Shown: piece after piece, positions 1 through 8,972 of the stretch
Layout: every line of letters starts with the position of its first letter
How positions within the stretch are numbered: position 1 is the stretch's first letter
NCBI RefSeq assembly: GCF_028288185.1
Contig: NZ_JAQBOF010000038.1
Coordinates: 17,434-81,433 of the forward strand
DNA length: 64,000 nt
DNA from: Mucilaginibacter sp.
GTDB taxonomy: Bacteria; Bacteroidota; Bacteroidia; Sphingobacteriales; Sphingobacteriaceae
Direction: 5' to 3'
The notes under the pieces: generated by a model
The model's input: the letters and a program-made list of their open reading frames with translations, nothing else
Database searches by the model: none
What the model was told of the DNA's origin: nothing
Translations under genes and position numbers: made by a program

Positions 1-1158
1 GCTCATGATCCTGAATCAAAAGTTGCCTGCGAAACATTAGTAACAACCGGGCAGGTTTTTTTGGCCGGCGAAGTAAAATCGCAAGCCTATCTTGATGTGC
101 AAAAAATAGCCCGCGAGGTTATTAATAAAATTGGCTATACCAAAGGCGAATACATGTTTGATGGCAGCTCTTGCAGCGTACTGTCAGCCATACATGAGCA
201 ATCACCTGATATTAATCAAGGTGTTGATCGCCAATCAAAAGAAGAGCAAGGTGCCGGCGATCAGGGTATGATGTTTGGTTATGCAACTATCGAAACTGAT
301 AACTATATGCCATTGGCTTTGGATATTGCTCATGCCTTATTAATTGAGCTGGCAGCTATCCGCAGGGAAAACACGGATATTAAATACCTGCGCCCTGATG
401 CAAAATCGCAAGTAACCTTGGAGTATAATGATAACAACGAGCCAACGCGTATAGATGCTATCGTAATATCAACCCAACATGATGACTTTGACGAGGAGAA
501 AACAATGCTGGCTAAGATCAGCAAAGACATCATCGGTATTTTAATACCACGTGTAAAAGCTAAATATCCAAAATACGCTCACTTCTTTAACAGCGATATT
601 AAATACCATATTAACCCAACCGGTAAATTTGTTATTGGTGGCCCGCATGGTGATACCGGCTTAACCGGCCGTAAAATCATTGTGGACACTTATGGTGGTA
701 AAGGCGCACACGGTGGTGGCGCATTTTCTGGAAAAGATCCATCAAAAGTTGACCGTTCTGCGGCTTATGCTACCCGCCACGTTGCTAAAAACCTGGTTGC
801 TGCCGGTGTTTGTACCGAAGTTTTGGTACAAGTATCATACGCGATTGGTGTGGCACAGCCAATGGGTATTTACATTAACACTTACGGTACAGGTAAAGTA
901 AACCTAAACGACGGCGAGATAGCTAAAAAAGTGGAGGCCATATTTAACATGACCCCATACGCTATAGAAACACGCTTTAAATTGCGTAACCCTATTTATA
1001 GCGAAACCGCTGCTTACGGTCACTTTGGCAAACCAAGCCAAATTGTAACTAAAAGCTTTACGCACCATGACGGTACAGTAATAACAAAAGAAGTAGAATT
1101 ATTTACCTGGGAAAAACTGGATTACGTTGACAAGGTAAAAACAGCCTTCGGATTGTAA
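1..1158 (+). CDS. metK: S-adenosylmethionine synthase (methionine adenosyltransferase), 5'-truncated by the window edge
   Basis: Makes S-adenosylmethionine from methionine and ATP in the cytosol. The frame is open from base 1, where it reads AHDPESKVACETLVTTGQV, the conserved stretch some 30-35 residues after the usual MetK start, so only the extreme N-terminus is missing. Further motifs are GAGDQGMMFGYA (the ATP/methionine-site hexapeptide region), GGPHGDTGLTGRKIIVDTYGG and GGGAFSGKDPSKVDRSAAY, the last being the classic MetK glycine-rich signature with its metal- and phosphate-binding Asp/Lys residues. It ends with TAA and a second in-frame TAA. A strong hairpin terminator follows at 1186. 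The family assignment is certain. No upstream regulation (for example a SAM riboswitch) can be judged because the promoter lies outside the window. Confidence 0.98.
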   Translation, partial: AHDPESKVACETLVTTGQVFLAGEVKSQAYLDVQKIAREVINKIGYTKGEYMFDGSSCSVLSAIHEQSPDINQGVDRQSKEEQGAGDQGMMFGYATIETDNYMPLALDIAHALLIELAAIRRENTDIKYLRPDAKSQVTLEYNDNNEPTRIDAIVISTQHDDFDEEKTMLAKISKDIIGILIPRVKAKYPKYAHFFNSDIKYHINPTGKFVIGGPHGDTGLTGRKIIVDTYGGKGAHGGGAFSGKDPSKVDRSAAYATRHVAKNLVAAGVCTEVLVQVSYAIGVAQPMGIYINTYGTGKVNLNDGEIAKKVEAIFNMTPYAIETRFKLRNPIYSETAAYGHFGKPSQIVTKSFTHHDGTVITKEVELFTWEKLDYVDKVKTAFGL

Positions 1159-1185
1159 TAAAATTTTAATTTGATTTTTTAACTT

Positions 1186-1216
1186 AGAGCGGTAGATAAA
1201 CTATCGCTCTTTTTTA
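1186..1216 (+). terminator. Rho-independent terminator after metK
   Basis: A 10-bp stem AGAGCGGTAG / CTATCGCTCT (one mismatch) with a 5-nt loop is followed directly by a run of six T. It lies 27 bases after the metK stop and before the next gene, so it should end the metK transcript. Confidence 0.85.
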
Positions 1217-1238
1217 TTGCTCCTAATATTTATTAAGC

Positions 1239-1766
1239 ATGAAATTACTAAAGATGCTCTTATTTTTAACCCTAATTTTAACCGGGATAAATACAGTGAA
1301 CGCCCAACAACGCGGATTAAACTTTGCGGTTACCACTGTTTTTAAAGACTATTTAGAAATTAAAAACGCCCTGGTAGTTAACAAAGCAGGGCTGGCCCAA
1401 AACAAAGCAGGTAAACTGATCTGGGACTTAAATACGGTGCCTACAAAAGATATGAGTAACGAGCAACACAGTGCTTGGTTTGATTATCTAAGCAGGATAC
1501 AATCTACCTGCCGCGAAATAAGCGAGAGTAATTCTTTATCATACCAACGCAAATACTTTTCGGCGCTGTCAAACGCTTTATATGCTGCTTTAAAAACTTT
1601 AAAACTAAACAGCTTCACGATATATAAGCAATATTGCGCCAGCAATGACAGCTATTGGTTAAATGATAGCCCGGTCATAAAAAATCCATACTACGGTATT
1701 ACCGAAAAACAAGGCGTTAAGCAAGGTGTGACAAGAGAAGTTTTACCACCTGCACCGAAAAAATAA
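1239..1766 (+). CDS. Small secreted protein of unknown function
   Basis: Encodes 175 residues. The first 23 (MKLLKMLLFLTLILTGINTVNAQ) form a clear Sec signal peptide with an alanine cleavage region, the NAQ ending that is common in Bacteroidota. The mature part is polar and probably mostly helical, with two cysteines (in QSTCRE and KQYCAS) that could form a disulfide in the periplasm. I do not recognise a domain. It starts 23 bases after the metK terminator and is followed 26 bases later by a NUDIX gene, so it could share a transcript with the NUDIX and plsC genes. Its codon use looks like that of its neighbours. Existence as a gene is likely because of the signal peptide and tight packing; function is unknown. 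Confidence 0.75.
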   Translation: MKLLKMLLFLTLILTGINTVNAQQRGLNFAVTTVFKDYLEIKNALVVNKAGLAQNKAGKLIWDLNTVPTKDMSNEQHSAWFDYLSRIQSTCREISESNSLSYQRKYFSALSNALYAALKTLKLNSFTIYKQYCASNDSYWLNDSPVIKNPYYGITEKQGVKQGVTREVLPPAPKK

Positions 1767-1792
1767 ACAAACCCACTTAATTATATATCACT

Positions 1793-2359
1793 ATGCGTCA
1801 TCCGGAAGAAAACCCGTGGCAGATACGATCAGAAACGGAGGTTTATGATAATGCATGGATAAATTTAACCGAATACCAGGTTATTAATCCGTCAGGCAAT
1901 CCGGGTATTTACGGTAAGGTGCATTTTAAAAACCGGGCCATAGGTATTGTTCCTCTGGATGCCGATATGAACACCTATTTGGTTGGCCAGTATCGATTTG
2001 CGTTAAGCGAATATAGCTGGGAAATACCCGAAGGCGGCGGCCCCTTGGCTGATAACCCTTTAGATGCCGCAAAACGCGAACTACTGGAAGAGACCGGCCT
2101 AACTGCCGCAAACTGGACAGAGATACAACGTATGCATTTAAGCAATTCTGTAACTGACGAGTTATGCATAATTTACCTGGCAACCGGTTTGAAACAATTT
2201 GAAGCCGAACCCGAAGACACCGAACAGTTGATAGTAAACAAAGTACCTTTTGAAGAAGTTTACCGCATGGTTTGTGCCGGCGAAATTAAAGACTCGGTTA
2301 CTGTAGCAGCCGTTTTAAAGGTTAAATTACTTTTGTTGGAAAACAGGTTGCCTGCGTAA
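1793..2359 (+). CDS. NUDIX hydrolase, ADP-ribose pyrophosphatase-like
   Basis: Encodes 188 residues and is predicted to hydrolyse a nucleoside diphosphate linked to another moiety (X), most likely ADP-ribose or an ADP-sugar, in the cytosol. The Nudix box is visible at about residues 81-103: the glycine-rich start GGGPLAD is followed by RELLEETGL at 95-103, with the metal-binding E96, E99 and E100. The Glu normally found five residues after the first glycine is Asp here, a tolerated change. The EIPEGGG lead-in is typical of the ADP-ribose pyrophosphatase branch. The gene sits between a small secreted protein and plsC with short gaps on the same strand. The substrate is inferred from family resemblance only. 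Confidence 0.9.
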   Translation: MRHPEENPWQIRSETEVYDNAWINLTEYQVINPSGNPGIYGKVHFKNRAIGIVPLDADMNTYLVGQYRFALSEYSWEIPEGGGPLADNPLDAAKRELLEETGLTAANWTEIQRMHLSNSVTDELCIIYLATGLKQFEAEPEDTEQLIVNKVPFEEVYRMVCAGEIKDSVTVAAVLKVKLLLLENRLPA

Positions 2360-2397
2360 TTGTTAAATTATTTTTAATTTCGCGGCTTAATTAACGC

Positions 2398-3138
2398 ATG
2401 AAAAAATTTCTGGGCTACATTTTATCGCCAATTGCCATACTGGTTTTTTTATTGGAACTGGTTATATTTCAGCCTATACAATGGATAAGTTATAAACTGT
2501 TTGGTTATACGGCACATAAAAGTGTCGTTGATTTTTTAAACCTGCTGCTTACCCATACGGTTTACCTACTTGGCAATACTGTTAAGTTTATTAACAACCA
2601 AAACTTACCGGTAGGCCGGCCAATGATTTTTTTATCTAATCATCAAAGCCTGTTAGATATCCCCCCACTAATTTGGTATCTGCGTAAATACCATGCAAAG
2701 TTTATTTCAAAAATTGAACTTACCAAGGGCGTTCCTTCTATATCATTTAACTTAAAATATGGTGGCGGGGCAAATATTGATCGTAATGATCCGCGCCAAT
2801 CATTAATGGAAATGGGTAAATTGGGTACCCGGATGAAAGAAAACAAATGGTCGGCTATTATTTTTCCGGAAGGCACACGCTCTAAAACCGGCAAGGTTAA
2901 ACCTTTCCAGGCTGGAGGTATTGCTATCATCCTTAAAAAATGTCCTGACGCATTACTTGTGCCCATCGCCATAAATAATTCTTGGAAAATGATTCAGTAC
3001 GGTTTATATCCGTTGAATACTTTTACAAGTATGACTTGGGAGGTGTTGGAGCCTATTGAACCGGGAACAGGTACTGTAGAAGAAATGGTAAAAGAAGCTG
3101 AAGACAAGATAAAGAAAGCATTAGGGCAAATCTCTTAA
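2398..3138 (+). CDS. plsC: 1-acyl-sn-glycerol-3-phosphate acyltransferase
   Basis: Encodes 246 residues. Transfers an acyl chain to the sn-2 position of lysophosphatidic acid to make phosphatidic acid at the inner membrane. An N-terminal hydrophobic segment (about residues 8-30) would anchor it. The acyltransferase HX4D motif is H82-D87 in NHQSLLDIPP, and the substrate-binding FPEGTRS motif begins at F156. Both are the defining features of the PlsC family, and the length is normal. It follows the NUDIX gene by 38 bases and is convergent with the LytTR regulator downstream. The start at 2398 places the hydrophobic anchor correctly. A specialised acyltransferase, such as an ornithine-lipid enzyme, cannot be excluded. 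Confidence 0.93.
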   Translation: MKKFLGYILSPIAILVFLLELVIFQPIQWISYKLFGYTAHKSVVDFLNLLLTHTVYLLGNTVKFINNQNLPVGRPMIFLSNHQSLLDIPPLIWYLRKYHAKFISKIELTKGVPSISFNLKYGGGANIDRNDPRQSLMEMGKLGTRMKENKWSAIIFPEGTRSKTGKVKPFQAGGIAIILKKCPDALLVPIAINNSWKMIQYGLYPLNTFTSMTWEVLEPIEPGTGTVEEMVKEAEDKIKKALGQIS

Positions 3139-3208
3139 CCCCTTGAAAGGGGAACAATAAGCAATTGATTAGCCAATTAGCTAGTCAAAAAACTCCCCCT
3201 TCAGGGGG
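3139..3208. terminator. Two GC-rich hairpins in the convergent plsC / lytR gap
   Basis: Hairpin one is CCCCTTGAAAGGGG at 3139-3152, directly after the plsC stop. Hairpin two is CCCCCTTCAGGGGG at 3195-3208, about 10 bases beyond the end of the LytTR gene. They can each fold on either strand. T-runs are weak, so termination is plausible but not certain. Their similar sequence (C-run, short TTCA/TTGA centre, G-run) also fits a small dispersed repeat. Confidence 0.5.
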
Positions 3209-3216
3209 CTGGACGG

Positions 3217-3951
3217 TTACCCATTCTTCCCGTCAATTATCTTAAAAAACTCATCACGATAGGTATCCCCTACCGGGATAATTTTATCGCCTATACGGAT
3301 ACGGCTGCGTTCTATACTGTCGATCTTGTTAAGGGCTACTATGTATGATTTATGTACACGGATAAAATGCTTCTCGGGCAAGGTATCCTCCATCTTCTTC
3401 ATGTTTTGTAGGGTGATGATACGCTCGGTAGTGGTGAAAATGGATATATAATCTTTCAATCCTTCAATAAATAATATCTGGTGTAGGTACACCTTTTGTA
3501 TTTTATGCTCGCTTTTAACAAAAATAAAATCGCTTAAAAAATCATTTTGTTGCTGTTGGATCTGTTGTACCGGCTCGGGCGCGACAACTTTTGATGGCTG
3601 AATAATTCCCTGCGCTTTCTGCGCCGCTTTAAAAAACCTGTCGAATGCTATCGGCTTTAACAAATAATCAACAACATCAAGCTCATAACCTTCCAACGCG
3701 TATTGCGGATAGGCTGTAGTTAAGATCACTTTGGTTTTGCCATTGGCGATACGCAGAAATTGTATGCCGGTAAGTTCTGGCATTTGTACATCCAGAAAAA
3801 CCAGGTCGATGTTGTCATCCTGTACCAGCGTTAATGCCTCAATAGGATTAGTTGTAGCTTTAACCAACTCCATAAAAGGCACTTTGGATATATAGTCTTC
3901 CAGTATATGTAATGCCAAAGGCTCATCATCAACTATCAGGCAACGTATCAT
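3217..3951 (-). CDS. LytTR-family response regulator
   Basis: Encodes 244 residues. The receiver domain occupies about residues 1-120: acidic pocket D8/D9, phosphoacceptor D54 in VFLDVQMPE, conserved Thr in LTTAYPQ, and Lys in LLKPI. A glutamine-rich linker (about 128-140) leads to a LytTR DNA-binding domain (about 145-244) with FIFVKSEHKIQKV and the typical FIRVHKSYIVAL. It would bind direct-repeat promoter sites when phosphorylated. It lies one base downstream of the LytS-type kinase gene, so the two are surely co-transcribed and form a cognate pair. The target genes are unknown; the divergently oriented ABC transporter operon starting at 5262 is a candidate by position. Confidence 0.95.
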   Translation of the reverse strand: MIRCLIVDDEPLALHILEDYISKVPFMELVKATTNPIEALTLVQDDNIDLVFLDVQMPELTGIQFLRIANGKTKVILTTAYPQYALEGYELDVVDYLLKPIAFDRFFKAAQKAQGIIQPSKVVAPEPVQQIQQQQNDFLSDFIFVKSEHKIQKVYLHQILFIEGLKDYISIFTTTERIITLQNMKKMEDTLPEKHFIRVHKSYIVALNKIDSIERSRIRIGDKIIPVGDTYRDEFFKIIDGKNG

Positions 3952-3952
3952 G

Positions 3953-4984
3953 CTATAAAACTAAGGATAATTCGCAAGTGTAGGTATCTATTTCATCGCG
4001 GATGTCTAAATTATATTTGCCGGGGTATAATAAATCTAATCTGCGTTTAACATTATTTAAGCCGATACCGCCCATGGCATCACGGTTATTAGTGTGTTTT
4101 TTGTTCTGTATGTAAAACTGTAAATGCTGCTGATCAACACTTATTAGCAATCGGATAGGCGTAAGCGAATCATTAGCTATGCCGTGTTTAAAAGCATTTT
4201 CAATAAAGGCTATTAACAGCAGAGGCACTATTTGCTGATCGGTTACCTGGCCATCTATTTTAAAATCAATATAAGCATTGTTGCCAAAACGTATTTTTTG
4301 CAGGTCGATGTAGTTTTGCAGGTACTGTAACTCTTTAGACAGATCAACCTTATTATCATTACACTCATACAGCATGTAGCGCATAATCTCTGATAATTTA
4401 AGGATAGCGCCCGGCGTATTTTCTGATTGCAGGTAAGCCAGCGAATAAATACTGTTTAATGAGTTAAATAAAAAGTGCGGGTTTATCTGCGATTTTAAAA
4501 AGGCTAACTCGGCGCTTAAACGTTGATTTTCCAAGTCGCGCTGGATCCGTTCATTCAGGAACCAATCAACACTAAACTTTAATAAAATACTCAAACATAT
4601 AAATATAATACTGGTGAATAGCGTACTTGTAAAATACGACCAAAAACCTATGGCTTCTTGTCGTAGATCTTTCGCCCCCCGCATGTGCATTAACACATCC
4701 TCTCTAAATATAAGCCCTACACCATATTTAGCTACGCCATATAAAACCATAGTTATTAATATGGCTACTATGTATACGCCGTAATGCTTTCGGTTTAAAA
4801 AACGTGGTATAAAGAGCAGATAATTAATGTAGAAAAGGCTAATATTAATGCTACCGTAAAGCACAAAAATAACCAGCAGACGCTCGGTGGTCATTTTGGT
4901 ATTATTGTGCACAATAAAAAGGAAAAACACAATAATGCCTATCCAAATAAATATGTGCCAGAAAATTTGCCAACCCTTTTTCAT
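3953..4984 (-). CDS. LytS-like sensor histidine kinase (His_kinase family)
   Basis: Encodes 343 residues. The N-terminal half contains four predicted transmembrane helices (about residues 8-25, 37-60, 71-93 and 118-137) and no extracellular domain of size, so the signal is probably sensed within the membrane. A short coiled segment (about 143-163) leads to the phosphoacceptor H170 in QINPHFLFNSLNSIY, the hallmark of the His_kinase family that pairs with LytTR regulators. The ATPase region follows, with the N-box in LLLIAFIENAFKHG and the GGIGLNNVKRRL glycine loop. It is the first gene of a two-gene operon with its response regulator. The length is typical for Bacteroidota. Confidence 0.95.
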   Translation of the reverse strand: MKKGWQIFWHIFIWIGIIVFFLFIVHNNTKMTTERLLVIFVLYGSINISLFYINYLLFIPRFLNRKHYGVYIVAILITMVLYGVAKYGVGLIFREDVLMHMRGAKDLRQEAIGFWSYFTSTLFTSIIFICLSILLKFSVDWFLNERIQRDLENQRLSAELAFLKSQINPHFLFNSLNSIYSLAYLQSENTPGAILKLSEIMRYMLYECNDNKVDLSKELQYLQNYIDLQKIRFGNNAYIDFKIDGQVTDQQIVPLLLIAFIENAFKHGIANDSLTPIRLLISVDQQHLQFYIQNKKHTNNRDAMGGIGLNNVKRRLDLLYPGKYNLDIRDEIDTYTCELSLVL

Positions 4985-5017
4985 TAAAATTATTTGTCTT
5001 TTAAAGGCAATGAAGCT

Positions 5018-5052
5018 ATCATGAGTTATGTTTTTTATTTGGAGCTCATGAT
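5018..5052. promoter_or_regulatory. Inverted repeat in the divergent gap upstream of the LytS-type gene
   Basis: ATCATGAG at 5018-5025 and its exact reverse complement CTCATGAT at 5045-5052 are separated by 19 bases. They lie 34-68 bases upstream of the kinase start in a 277-base gap shared with the divergent ABC operon. This could be a regulator site or chance in AT-rich DNA. Nothing else structured stands out in the gap. Confidence 0.3.
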
Positions 5053-5261
5053 GGTTTCATCGCATCAAAATTAATGTTTTGATCTGCAGCAATACATTAT
5101 TTATATAGAGCTATCTATTTCATCGATGAACGGGCATTTTTGTTCGACAAACCAGCCGTTGAATATAAACTGGCGTTGATATAGAAATTAAGGGAGTTGG
5201 TATAAATGTTTTTAGCAGGCCGATAATTTAATATTTCTTTGTTCTATCAAAATCACACACA

Positions 5262-5474
5262 ATGAAAAAGCTGTTTACCAACACAAATCCATTTATACTG
5301 TTACTTGCTCCGGTAATGTTTGCATTAATTATGGGCATAAGTTATCAGTTTGAACAAAAGAAACAAAACTTAGAAAACAGTACTGCTTCTACAGTACATG
5401 CAACTTCTTTATTTTTTAAAGGAGTTAACCTTATAAAAGCTGTTTGCTCAGTAAGCAAGCAAGATGTATGGTAA
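5262..5474 (+). CDS. Small single-pass membrane protein coupled to an ABC transporter
   Basis: Encodes 70 residues. A basic N-terminus (MKKLF) precedes a hydrophobic segment at about residues 10-29 (PFILLLAPVMFALIMGIS), then a charged stretch with EQKKQN and a mildly hydrophobic tail. It could be a membrane-anchored micro-subunit or a leader peptide. Its last seven bases overlap the ATG of the downstream ABC ATPase (ATGGTAA), which implies translational coupling. I recognise no family. That it is expressed is inferred from this overlap and from the well-placed ATG; a non-coding leader that merely looks open is the alternative. Confidence 0.6.
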   Translation: MKKLFTNTNPFILLLAPVMFALIMGISYQFEQKKQNLENSTASTVHATSLFFKGVNLIKAVCSVSKQDVW

Positions 5475-6373
5475 TACAAACCGAAGGGTTAACCTTTAAT
5501 TTTGGCAGCCAAACGGTTGTTAAATCATTATCACTACAAGTTCCGGAAGGAAGTATATATGGTTTTCTTGGCCCTAACGGTGCCGGGAAAACCACTACGA
5601 TAAAACTACTGCTTAACTTGCTGCAATCGCAGGAAGGCAATATCAAGTTATTCGACCTTGATTTCCACGCAAATCGCCAGGAAATATTATCACAGGTTGG
5701 ATCACTCATTGAGCAACCCGCCATTTACGGACATCTTACCGGCCGCGAAAATTTACAGAACCGGGCCATCCTACTACAAGCTTCTAAAAAACGGGTTGAC
5801 GAAATGCTTAGCCTTGTGCGTTTATCGCAAGCGGCTGATAAAAAAGCGAGCAAGTATTCGTTGGGTATGAAACAACGGTTGGGTATTGCGCTGGCGCTAT
5901 TGTCTGATCCCAAACTATTAATACTGGACGAGCCGACTAACGGCCTTGACCCCAATGGTATTATAGAGATACGTGAACTGTTAAAGACATTAGTATCCGA
6001 GCATAACAAAACTGTTTTTATATCAAGCCACTTACTAGGCGAAATTGAACGCATGGCAACCCACGTTGGCATTATTAATAATGGCGAGTTGTTGTTCCAA
6101 GGCGAAATGAAAGATTTGGAAGCCATAAGTCAACCATTGGTACATATTGAAACTACCAATACCGTTGATGCCGCAAACCTGCTTACCAAAAACAGCTATA
6201 CCGTAATTGAGATTAACGACCATTATTTATCTGTCACTTATCAATCAAAAGAAAAAACCGGGCAAATCAATGCCTTGCTTAACAAAAACGGTTACACGGT
6301 TTACAGCATACACAAAGTACAGAAGGACCTTGAAAAATTATTTTTAGACATTACCCAAACACCGGCAAAATGA
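5468..6373 (+). CDS. ABC transporter ATP-binding protein (lantibiotic-immunity / bacitracin-export type)
   Basis: Encodes 301 residues. It is the cytosolic ATPase of a two-component ABC system with the permease encoded next. Motifs: Walker A GPNGAGKTT near residue 35, the signature YSLGMKQRLGIA (a degenerate LSGGQ usual for the BcrA/NatA group), Walker B LLILDEPTNGLD, and the switch His in SSHLL. The C-terminal 80 residues are the regulatory tail common in this group. The frame is open from 5444 (a TTG), but I prefer the ATG at 5468 because it gives the normal N-terminus MVIQTEGLTFNFG and overlaps the stop of the preceding micro-ORF. The permease ATG overlaps its stop by four bases. A role in antimicrobial peptide resistance or export is family inference. 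Confidence 0.93.
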   Translation: MVIQTEGLTFNFGSQTVVKSLSLQVPEGSIYGFLGPNGAGKTTTIKLLLNLLQSQEGNIKLFDLDFHANRQEILSQVGSLIEQPAIYGHLTGRENLQNRAILLQASKKRVDEMLSLVRLSQAADKKASKYSLGMKQRLGIALALLSDPKLLILDEPTNGLDPNGIIEIRELLKTLVSEHNKTVFISSHLLGEIERMATHVGIINNGELLFQGEMKDLEAISQPLVHIETTNTVDAANLLTKNSYTVIEINDHYLSVTYQSKEKTGQINALLNKNGYTVYSIHKVQKDLEKLFLDITQTPAK

Positions 6374-7173
6374 AAGGCTTCTTACTATCGCTCCATTCAG
6401 AATTTTATAAGAGCCGTAAAACATTAGGTTTTTGGGCATCTATACTATTACCTTTTATATTGATACTACTGATATCGATAGGATTTTATACGCATGCCGA
6501 TAAATTCACACATATACCAGCCATGCTGCTTTGGCTACAGTTTGCGGGCGCGGTATTAAACATAATGGGCGCTTTATTGCTGCCGATGTATGCCATATTT
6601 ATTGCTTACTCTGTAAACAGTATTGAGCATAAGGCTGATACCTGGAAAACATTGTTTAGCCTGCCTATAGCCAAGTGGTCAGTTTACTCTGCCAAGTTTT
6701 TATATGCAGTTATATTAGTTTTCTTAACACTATTACTATTCGCGCTATTTACCATAGGCTTTGGCGATCTGTTAGGCTTACTAAAACCAGGGTTGAAATT
6801 TTTGGAATACCACACGGAGTGGGTATTGTTACAGATCTATTTTAAGCTGTTCTTGTCAGCATTAGGCATACTTTCCATCCAGTTCTTATTAAGCCTGCTT
6901 TGGACCGATTTTTTAAAGCCGATGGGTATTGGTTTTGTATGTTTTATAGCAGGTGTGATAAGCGTTGGCGTAAATTGGGACTATGCTTATATTATACCCT
7001 ACGCACACCCAATGCTTGCTCTAAAAAGCATGATGGGCGTACACAAACGCGGCACCCCGCCAACACAAATTGTGATAGATATTTTTACTCATGATGTATT
7101 TGTAAGCCTTGCAGTATTCGCAGTAGTGTTTGTAGCAGGATTCTTTATTGTACAGAAAAAGAGTGTGAAGTAA
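6370..7173 (+). CDS. ABC transporter permease (ABC-2 type, lantibiotic-immunity-like)
   Basis: Encodes 267 residues. It begins in a cytosolic segment with SEFYKSRKTLGFWAS, the usual opening of ABC-2 permeases linked to NatA/BcrA-type ATPases. About six transmembrane helices can be seen (roughly residues 20-42, 55-80, 100-127, 150-178, 183-203 and 238-260). Its ATG overlaps the ATPase stop (ATGA), so the two are translationally coupled and should assemble as a heteromeric exporter or immunity pump. Only one permease gene is present, so it would act as a homodimer. It is convergent with the DUF3863-like gene, 40 bases away. Confidence 0.88.
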   Translation: MKGFLLSLHSEFYKSRKTLGFWASILLPFILILLISIGFYTHADKFTHIPAMLLWLQFAGAVLNIMGALLLPMYAIFIAYSVNSIEHKADTWKTLFSLPIAKWSVYSAKFLYAVILVFLTLLLFALFTIGFGDLLGLLKPGLKFLEYHTEWVLLQIYFKLFLSALGILSIQFLLSLLWTDFLKPMGIGFVCFIAGVISVGVNWDYAYIIPYAHPMLALKSMMGVHKRGTPPTQIVIDIFTHDVFVSLAVFAVVFVAGFFIVQKKSVK

Positions 7174-7213
7174 GAGATTAGTTAAAAAGGCGATGCATGA
7201 TAAAATAAGCGCG

Positions 7214-8905
7214 CTATTTCACTACATCTGCCAGGTCTAAAACAATGCTATTGGCCTGTGGTCTTAACCTTAATACCGCGCCGTTATCGGGTTTCGAGAA
7301 CGCACCTTTAACAGCTTTCAGTTGGTAGCTAGTGTTTTCAAACTTACATTCCACATTGGTTGCATTGATGTTTTGAAAAGGTAGTTTGGCCGCAGCGGTG
7401 GTCGCTATATTCAGGTCAAAATACCAGTCGAGTTTAGCCTTACTTAATAAATTCATTTTAAGCTTACCTTCGGTCATCTCCATTTCCAACGACCCATCAA
7501 CGGTAGTTAACGGCCAGGAGACATGCAGGGTCCCCGCCGTGGTATTGGTGAACTTCGGGTCGCCGCCCTCTACCGATACATCCTTACCATCAATCATTGC
7601 TTTTATACGTAAACCCGCTATCTGGTTGCGCCTGCTCCAGATGTAGCCATCAACAATCGGCAGGGTATAAAATATGCACTCGTTTGATGTTGCCGCCTGG
7701 GTTTCATATATGGATGGGAAAGCCTCATCAAACAAATGGATATCGCGTATACGCAAAGTATGGTGTTCCCACAAAATATTTATGCGGTAGAAACGGCTGT
7801 TAAACCAAGCTGTTTTTAAGTCGCTCCCTTCAATATCTTTAGTAACGGTAAATGAGGTAGCTGGGGTAACTTTATAATTCTTTTTAAACCAGGTGCCGGA
7901 TTGCTCCATGGTTTCAACCCTTACTTTATGCTCATCGCGCAGCTTGGCAATTAACGGCATTTGCAGCTCAAAACCTTTTTTCATGGCATCCCATGTAAAG
8001 GAATTTTCCTGCCCTGCCTGTGTGTAGTTGAAGCCTAATGACTTCTCATCCGTAAACGATTTAAAGAACCAGTTTACCCAGGTAGAGTCGCCGCCGCCAA
8101 ATTTGTAAACCGGCTCCAAAGTAATTACACCCTGACGAGTCGAACCTAAGCCGGTATCATACTGGCGCACCGGGTCACTGCTCAATAATCTAAAGATAGG
8201 TACCGGTATTTGTTTATCTGCATGCTGCGCTGGCATATACGAGTTGATCTTGCTTGGATAATAAGCCTGGTTCCAGTAGCCGCCCCAAAGGGTATAGCCA
8301 TCAGTACCGTACTGGTCCTTACAATTAGCCGATGCGACTATGTGATACTTTTCGTACATGTAATTCAAACTGTAGGCATCAATAAACCAAGAGGCAACCG
8401 TTTTAGGGTAATAGCCAAATATCTTTTTAAAATCTGTAAAGTAAACATCGATTATCTTTTCGCGCTCGACAGGCGTGTAGCCGGTAGAGAAACCAATATT
8501 TGCGCGCCAATCCCACGGGTAGCGGCCGCGCCATTTCATGCCTGCATTTTCAACCAAAGGTTGTGGTATTTCCCACCAGGCACCTATCTCGATAGTTCCT
8601 TTGGGTAATCCGGCTAATAGGGTTTGGTAGCGTTTATCCATCAAAGCATCATACTGTAACAAAAAAGTGCCGCCCAAGTGGTACTTTTTCATGATCTCCA
8701 CCTGTTTTACAACAGTTTGATATAGCACATCCTGGGTTATTTTGGCATCGCGTGGTTCAAGCAGGCGTATAAAGTTTACAATGTTCACAATTTTGGGCCC
8801 GGACTGCATAACTTTAACGCTTTGTGCTTTAGTGTTCAAGCAAAACAGGCAGACTGCAAGACACATTATCGGCTTAGGGCTGATGTTAATTTTTTTTGAG
8901 ATCAT
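7214..8905 (-). CDS. Secreted DUF3863/DUF3864-like protein, putative glycan-active enzyme
   Basis: Encodes 563 residues from the chosen ATG at 8905. That start gives a signal peptide (KPIMCLAVCLFCLNTKAQS); the frame opens further up at 8968, but the extra 21 residues would bury the signal sequence. The mature protein has an alpha/beta region rich in aromatic residues (GTFLLQYDALMD, WWEIPQPLVE, WFIDAYSLNYM, TLWGGYWNQAYYPSK), resembling the polysaccharide-deacetylase-like DUF3863 domain known from Bacteroides. A beta-rich C-terminal part fits DUF3864. I infer a role in carbohydrate processing from its place beside GH5-like and GH106 genes, with which it shares a divergent promoter gap. The reaction is unknown, and the family call is from memory. 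Confidence 0.75.
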   Translation of the reverse strand: MISKKINISPKPIMCLAVCLFCLNTKAQSVKVMQSGPKIVNIVNFIRLLEPRDAKITQDVLYQTVVKQVEIMKKYHLGGTFLLQYDALMDKRYQTLLAGLPKGTIEIGAWWEIPQPLVENAGMKWRGRYPWDWRANIGFSTGYTPVEREKIIDVYFTDFKKIFGYYPKTVASWFIDAYSLNYMYEKYHIVASANCKDQYGTDGYTLWGGYWNQAYYPSKINSYMPAQHADKQIPVPIFRLLSSDPVRQYDTGLGSTRQGVITLEPVYKFGGGDSTWVNWFFKSFTDEKSLGFNYTQAGQENSFTWDAMKKGFELQMPLIAKLRDEHKVRVETMEQSGTWFKKNYKVTPATSFTVTKDIEGSDLKTAWFNSRFYRINILWEHHTLRIRDIHLFDEAFPSIYETQAATSNECIFYTLPIVDGYIWSRRNQIAGLRIKAMIDGKDVSVEGGDPKFTNTTAGTLHVSWPLTTVDGSLEMEMTEGKLKMNLLSKAKLDWYFDLNIATTAAAKLPFQNINATNVECKFENTSYQLKAVKGAFSKPDNGAVLRLRPQANSIVLDLADVVK

Positions 8906-8972
8906 ATATTTATAGCAATGGATTGCCGGTTGTTTATAATAGTTTATCAAACATAGGGTTAGGATCATAATA

